Positions 60,102 to 64,000 of a stretch of 64,000 bases of DNA are shown here, in pieces. Below the pieces are notes generated by a model. The model saw only the letters and a program-made list of their open reading frames with translations. It was not told the origin of the DNA and searched no databases. Source of the stretch: Pseudonocardia alni (GTDB lineage: Bacteria; Actinomycetota; Actinomycetes; Mycobacteriales; Pseudonocardiaceae); contig NZ_PHUJ01000003.1 of assembly GCF_002813375.1 (NCBI RefSeq), positions 3,348,001 through 3,412,000 of the forward strand, written 5' to 3'. Both the position numbers and the translations under genes were made by a program. Numbering within the stretch: the first letter of the stretch is position 1; every line of letters begins with the position of its first letter.

Positions 60102-61130
60102 GTGTCCGCGCCGGCGTCCCGACGGCCGGGCCCGCCGTGCCCGCGCTGCGGCCGGACGGCGCCCCCCGGAGGGGGTGCGTTCTGCCCGTGGTGCGGCCGG
60201 TACCTGGCCGCCCTGGACTGGGTGGCGACGACGCCCGGTGGGCCGGCCGCCGAGCCCACGGCCCGGCGGGACCGCTACGCCGGCCCGCCCCGCTACCGCG
60301 CCGTCCCGCGCTGGGGCCTCCCGGTGGGGCCCTGGCGGATCGCGCCGGTCCCTGGTGAGGGCCCGCTCCGGCCGGTCGACCGGGCCCGCGCGCTGGCCGC
60401 GCAGCTCGTGCCCGTGCTGTGGGTGGTCGTCGTCGTGTCGGGGGTCGCCGCCGTCGCCGAGGTGTGGCGGTACGTGCTCCTGCTGTTCAGCCGGTCCGAC
60501 GCGTTGTCCCCGGAGGCCGTCGGCGTCTCCGACGCGCTGGTGTGGTTCGGCGGCTGGTCCTCGGTGGTGGCGACGATCGCCGCCGGGGTGCTGATGATCT
60601 CGTGGAGCCTGTGGACCTACCGGGCCGCCGCGGACCGCGCGGGCACGCGCGCCTGGCGAAGCCGCCGGTGGGTCGTCGCGGGCTGGGTGGTGCCCGGCTG
60701 GAACCTGGTCGCGCCCGGTTCGCTGCTGGCCGAGACCGAGCACGCCGCGCTGGACCTGCCGCCGGAACGGCGGCCGTCGCCGTCGCGGGAGCTGCTGGTC
60801 TGGTGGGCGCTGTGGGCGGCGTGCGTGGTCCTCGGCGCGGTCGTCCTGGTCTGGCGGTTCCGCACCGGCACCCAGGCGCTGGCCGACGGGGTCGTCCTGC
60901 ACGCCTGGGCCGACGTGCTCGCCGCGGTCACGGCGTGGCGCACGATCCGGGTCGTCCGCCTGCTCACCGCTCTGCTGGCGACGCGGCCGCAGGGTCCCCG
61001 GCAGCTGCTGGTGTCGGCGACGGCGGGTACGGCCGGCGCGGAGCCGGCGGTCCCGGTGGGAGCGGCGGACCCGCAGGCAGCGCCGACGGCGGCACGGGTC
61101 CCGACCACGGCGGCGGACCCGGCGGGCTGA
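60102..61130 (+). CDS. DUF4328 membrane protein with N-terminal zinc ribbon
   Basis: Protein of 342 aa. A zinc-ribbon-like start (PCPRCGRTAPPGGGAFCPWCGRYL) and linker lead to a DUF4328 domain with about four to five transmembrane helices (LVPVLWVVVVVSGVAAVAEV; SVVATIAAGVLMISWSLWTYRAAA; VVPGWNLVAPGSLLAETEHAA). A low-complexity C-terminal tail of about 40 residues overlaps the convergent gene by 167 bases. GTG 60102 begins 3 bases after the rhodanese stop. Function unknown. Confidence 0.85.
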   Translation: MSAPASRRPGPPCPRCGRTAPPGGGAFCPWCGRYLAALDWVATTPGGPAAEPTARRDRYAGPPRYRAVPRWGLPVGPWRIAPVPGEGPLRPVDRARALAAQLVPVLWVVVVVSGVAAVAEVWRYVLLLFSRSDALSPEAVGVSDALVWFGGWSSVVATIAAGVLMISWSLWTYRAAADRAGTRAWRSRRWVVAGWVVPGWNLVAPGSLLAETEHAALDLPPERRPSPSRELLVWWALWAACVVLGAVVLVWRFRTGTQALADGVVLHAWADVLAAVTAWRTIRVVRLLTALLATRPQGPRQLLVSATAGTAGAEPAVPVGAADPQAAPTAARVPTTAADPAG

Positions 61131-61713
61131 ACCCGGGCGGAGCCGGCACCCGGGGGGCGTCCGGCCGCACCACCGGTGGGGGTGCCGGTGCGGGTGTCGG
61201 GGGAGCCGGCGGCGGCGCGGGAGCGACGGGCGTGGCCGCCCAGCCCGCCGAGCCGGGGCGGACCGCCGTCGACGGGCCCGCGGTCAGCGCGGCGTCGGAG
61301 ACCTCCTCCAGCAGCTTGCGGACCCGCCGCACGGCCCGGTCGGGGCCGCGCACGACCACCGACAGGGCCAGCCGCCCGCCGTGCGGGTCGGCGACGGTGC
61401 GCAGCACGTGCCGGTCCGGTCCCGCCTCCAGGACGAGCCCGAGCCGCCCGCCCGCGTTCGGGGCGAGAGCCAGCGCGATCCGGACGAGCTCGGCGTGCGC
61501 CGCGCCGCGGACCTCGTCGCGGTGGTCGTGGGCCGCGGGGACGCCCCGGCCCGTCCGTCCGACGGCGGTGTCGAGCCCGCAGACGTCGAGGACCATCCCG
61601 CTGTCCACGTCGAGCAGGGCCGCCGAGCGGATCCGCGGGTCGAAGAACAGCGGCCCCAGTACGGCGGCCAGCCCGTCGGTGCGTACGGCGACGGCGTGCC
61701 GGTGACGTCCCAT
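60964..61713 (-). CDS. Probable roadblock-like domain protein with Pro-rich tail
   Basis: Protein of 249 aa. The folded part (about 10-150) contains AALLDVDSGMVLDVCG, a helix with LVRIALALAPNAGG, and LEAGPDRHVLRTVADPHGGRLALSVVV. This resembles the strand-helix-strand layout of the neighbouring roadblock/LC7 protein (VAIVDFDSGMTLGS). The last 95 residues are a Pro/Ala-rich tail. Its 3' end overlaps the convergent DUF4328 gene by 167 bases, so one tail may be miscalled. No strong ribosome site before 61713. Family call by similarity to its neighbour only. Confidence 0.6.
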   Translation of the reverse strand: MGRHRHAVAVRTDGLAAVLGPLFFDPRIRSAALLDVDSGMVLDVCGLDTAVGRTGRGVPAAHDHRDEVRGAAHAELVRIALALAPNAGGRLGLVLEAGPDRHVLRTVADPHGGRLALSVVVRGPDRAVRRVRKLLEEVSDAALTAGPSTAVRPGSAGWAATPVAPAPPPAPPTPAPAPPPVVRPDAPRVPAPPGFSPPGPPPWSGPVPPSALPAGPPLPPGPPAPRRPYPPSPTPAAAGDPAAASPAER

Positions 61714-61736
61714 CGGTCGTGTGGGTCGCGGGGGCC

Positions 61737-62168
61737 TCAGCGCTGCTGGGCGGGGAAGAACGCCTGGCCCTGCTGCTGCGGCGCACCGGCCTGCGGCGAG
61801 GACATGGCGAACTGCTGCTCGATGACGCGCAGGTCGCGGCGGGCCATCGCCAGGTTGGCCTGGGCGCGGTTGAGCACGAGGTAGAAGAACAGCTGCTCGT
61901 CGGTGCCGCGGATGATCCGGATCAGGTGGTACTGGGTGTCGAGGGTGATCAGGATGTCCTCGATGTTCTCGCGCAGCCCCAGCTTCTGCATGACCTCGAG
62001 CTTGGTCCGGACGACCTCGGAGTTCCCGGGCGCGGCGACGTCGAGGTCGAACTCGGGGCTGCCCCCGCGCGACCCCAGGGTCATGCCGCTGTCGAAGTCG
62101 ACGATCGCGACCGCGAACGCGCCCTTGATGTTGGCGGCCATGTCCAGGGAACGATCGATGTTGTTCAT
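61737..62168 (-). CDS. Roadblock/LC7 domain protein
   Basis: Protein of 143 aa. Roadblock/LC7 (MglB-like) core: VAIVDFDSGMTLGSRGG, then VMQKLGLRENIEDILITLDTQYHLIRIIRG and FFYLVLNRAQANLAMARRDL, and a Gln-rich tail. Such proteins act as GTPase partners (Ras-like MglA or CvnD); no GTPase is in view. ATG 62168 follows GGAAGG. 23 bases before the 61713 gene on the same strand. Confidence 0.9.
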   Translation of the reverse strand: MNNIDRSLDMAANIKGAFAVAIVDFDSGMTLGSRGGSPEFDLDVAAPGNSEVVRTKLEVMQKLGLRENIEDILITLDTQYHLIRIIRGTDEQLFFYLVLNRAQANLAMARRDLRVIEQQFAMSSPQAGAPQQQGQAFFPAQQR

Positions 62169-62320
62169 CTCAAGAGCCTTCCGCGCGGCAGTCGCCGCGA
62201 CGATCTCGGGGAGTCCGCGCCGCGATCCCGTTCCGCATTCCGCGGAAATTGATCTCAGTACTTTACGGCGCCGGGGCGGACAACGATAACGCGCAATTCC
62301 GGAGCGTCAACACCCCGTCG

Positions 62321-63049
62321 TCACCCTGTGGTCGACGACGGGTCCAGACGGCGCAGCGCGGCGAGGATCCGAGCCATGGTGCCCAGGTCGTCGGCCCACC
62401 GGCCGCCCTCGGGGACGGCTCCGGCGTGCGCGTCGTCACCCTCGGCCGCGGCAGGGGGCTCGGACGGCTCGGCGGGGCCGGGCGCGCGTCGGGGGAGCGG
62501 GACGGCCGGTCCCGGGGTGCGCTCGGCGTCTGGTACCGGCGACGGCCTCGGTACCGCGATCGTCGCCGGTGCGGTGTCCGCGGGCCCGGGCGGCGACACC
62601 ACGGGCGCGGCCGGCCGGGCCCGCATCATCGGACGTGCCGGGGCTGCGGCCGGGTCGACAGCAGGCGTCGCGACCTGCGGATCCGTCCGTGCCGGGGCTG
62701 TCGCGGGTGGGCGCAGTGCCCGCCGGAGGAGCGCGACCGGGCTGCCGGACCGGTCGAGGTGGGCGTAGGCGAGCAGCGGGGCCGCGCCGTCGCGGGGCAG
62801 CGCCCGCAGGAGATGGTGGTCGCCCTCCCGGGTGGCGATCACCGCGTCCTCGAACACCGGTCCGTCGGCGACGACCTGCGCGGCGCCCCAGCCGAGCACC
62901 TCGGCGAGGCCGGGCACGGCACGCCCGCCGGCGTCCGCGACGAGCTCGCCCGTGGTGGGGTCGGCGACGCAGGTGTACCCCGTCCCCGGCACGGCGAGAA
63001 CGGTCCGCAGCAGTTCCGACCACGATTCCATCGTCGTCGATTCCACCAT
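62321..63049 (-). CDS. Roadblock-neighbour protein with disordered tail, unknown function
   Basis: Protein of 242 aa. The N-terminal 115 residues could be another compact alpha/beta (roadblock-like) domain: WSELLRTVLAVPGTGYTCVADPTTGELVADAG, ...VATREGDHHLLRALPRDGAAPLLAYAHLDRSG. A Pro/Ala-rich linker and a short helix (TMARILAALRRLDP) follow. ATG 63049 is the best start by position, though weak in ribosome site. It lies between the roadblock gene and the P450 on the same strand. Confidence 0.6.
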   Translation of the reverse strand: MVESTTMESWSELLRTVLAVPGTGYTCVADPTTGELVADAGGRAVPGLAEVLGWGAAQVVADGPVFEDAVIATREGDHHLLRALPRDGAAPLLAYAHLDRSGSPVALLRRALRPPATAPARTDPQVATPAVDPAAAPARPMMRARPAAPVVSPPGPADTAPATIAVPRPSPVPDAERTPGPAVPLPRRAPGPAEPSEPPAAAEGDDAHAGAVPEGGRWADDLGTMARILAALRRLDPSSTTG

Positions 63050-63188
63050 GTCGTCCGATGGTCGTCGACGTCGGTTCCGGTCGTTCTTGACGCCCCTTTT
63101 CCGTCGATGATTGCGCGGCGCCGTCGACAATTCGCCGACGGCTCCCAGGAATGGACCGTTCGGCTCTCGGGGCATTGCGGCATTCGGT

Positions 63189-64000
63189 TCATCGGCCGGT
63201 GTGGGCGGTCAGCCGCAGCTCCGCCCAGCCGCGCATGACGAACCGTGGCCGCCGGGCCGGCGCGCCGTCGACGACGGCGTCGGGCAGGCGTTCCAGCAGT
63301 GCGCGCAGCACCTCGGCGATCTCCAGCCGGGCCAGCGGGGCGCCCAGGCAGTAGTGCACCCCGGCCCCGAAGCCCAGGTGGGGGTTGGGGGAGCGGCCGA
63401 CGTCGAGGCGGTCGGCGTCGTCGCCGAAGACGGACGGGTCGCGCCCGGCCGCGCCGAGCAGCGTCGCGATCCGGGTGCCCGCCGGGACCGGGTGGCCGGC
63501 CACCGTGGTGTCGACGACGGCGGTCCGCTCGAACAGCTGCAGCGGTGCGTCGAAGCGGATCAGCTCCTCGACGGCCGTTCCGACCAGTCCGGGGTCATCG
63601 AGCAGCCGCTGCCACTGGTCCGGGTGCCGTAGCAGGGCGTGCACGCCGTTCCCGACGACGTTGACCGTCGCCTCGTGCCCGGCCATCAGGAGCAGCACCG
63701 CGGTGCCGACGAGCTCGTCCTCGTCGAGCCGGACGGACGGCGACCCGGCGTCCCGGACGGCGATCAGGTCGGTGATCAGGTCCGGTCCCGTGCCGGTGTC
63801 CCCGGCGGGGGCGGCGCGGCCGGACCGGCGCTCGTCGACCAGTTCCCGCAGCAGCGCCGTGAAGTCGGCCGACGCCCGCTCGGCCGCGCGACGGCCGTCG
63901 TCGCCGGGGTCGGGCTCGTACATCCGCACGATCGCGTCGGACCAGTCCCGCAGCGGCGCCCGGCGGTCCTCCGGCACGCCGAGCAGGTCGGCGATCACGG
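63189..64000 (-). CDS. Cytochrome P450 (5' end beyond window)
   Basis: C-terminal 270 residues of a P450. I-helix AGHEAT, ExxR as EELIR, heme loop GFGAGVHYCLGAPLAR, ending RGWAELRLTAHTGR. It reads through the right edge, so the N-terminal third is missing. It belongs to the CYP107/CYP105-like soluble group by the AGHEAT and CLGAPLAR pattern. It is 140 bases before the roadblock-neighbour gene on the same strand; P450 genes accompany roadblock genes in Streptomyces conservons. Confidence 0.93.
   Translation of the reverse strand, partial: VIADLLGVPEDRRAPLRDWSDAIVRMYEPDPGDDGRRAAERASADFTALLRELVDERRSGRAAPAGDTGTGPDLITDLIAVRDAGSPSVRLDEDELVGTAVLLLMAGHEATVNVVGNGVHALLRHPDQWQRLLDDPGLVGTAVEELIRFDAPLQLFERTAVVDTTVAGHPVPAGTRIATLLGAAGRDPSVFGDDADRLDVGRSPNPHLGFGAGVHYCLGAPLARLEIAEVLRALLERLPDAVVDGAPARRPRFVMRGWAELRLTAHTGR

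Overview
The window is very GC-rich actinobacterial chromosome with strong third-position G/C bias and many GTG (some TTG) starts. Gene content points to the order Pseudonocardiales; Pseudonocardia is my best guess. The guess rests on the cell-division kinase locus, FolP2, SCP2/acyl-CoA dehydrogenase genes, P450s and roadblock proteins. I see no phage, insertion sequence or CRISPR array, so it reads as ordinary chromosome with some lineage-specific pieces.

The backbone is an oriC-proximal type cluster at about 12.7-27.1 kb. It matches the Mycobacterium tuberculosis order Rv0008c-Rv0020c plus leuT: a CwsA-like protein, PpiA, an extra rhomboid protease, a PH-domain protein, CrgA, TrpG/PabA, PknB (4 PASTA), a PknA-like kinase, PbpA, RodA, PstP, FhaB, FhaA and tRNA-Leu(CAG). 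FhaB to TrpG run on the minus strand with mostly overlapping or closely spaced genes. They act together: kinases and phosphatase sense wall fragments, FHA proteins read the phosphothreonines, and RodA/PbpA make the septal and polar wall. Two DnaA-box-like sites face each other between the PH gene and crgA.

Left flank (0-12.7 kb): a STAS anti-anti-sigma protein, deoC, a 34-copy decapeptide-repeat protein, two tandem small secreted paralogues, a TetR regulator divergent from SCP2 and acyl-CoA dehydrogenase genes, a secreted lipase resembling Candida antarctica lipase B, folP2 coupled to a reductase like Rv2671, a GNAT, a secreted LPSAD-repeat protein and an alpha/beta hydrolase.

Middle (27-42.7 kb): a kinase-like protein with a degenerate P-loop, IclR, enoyl-CoA hydratase, a MetE-like protein, TfoX-N, a methyltransferase, then a minus-strand operon of alcohol dehydrogenase, amidohydrolase and a MIP18/DUF59 protein. 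That trio normally accompanies soluble di-iron (propane-type) monooxygenases, but no monooxygenase is present. A hotdog-fold protein, an NAD-binding protein, a flavin disulfide reductase with a 33-bp tandem array at its 3' end, an Ala/Lys/Arg-rich helical protein, a TM0106-type nuclease and a gamma-glutamyltransferase-like protein follow.

Right (42.7-64 kb): a MarR-controlled MFS exporter with three Ig-like repeats at its C-terminus, DUF4326 overlapping a P450, a cupin lipoprotein, Fpg/Nei glycosylase, a LytS/LytTR two-component pair split by an S49 peptidase, two sodium:solute symporters each preceded by a small membrane partner (one carrying a disordered extension of about 700 residues), rhodanese, DUF4328, three small genes with proven or possible roadblock folds, and a truncated P450 at the edge.

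Several genes (29576, 31110, 35130, 35612, 39046, 46117, 51059) have a TANNNT hexamer 6-8 nt before the start codon, as expected for leaderless mRNAs.
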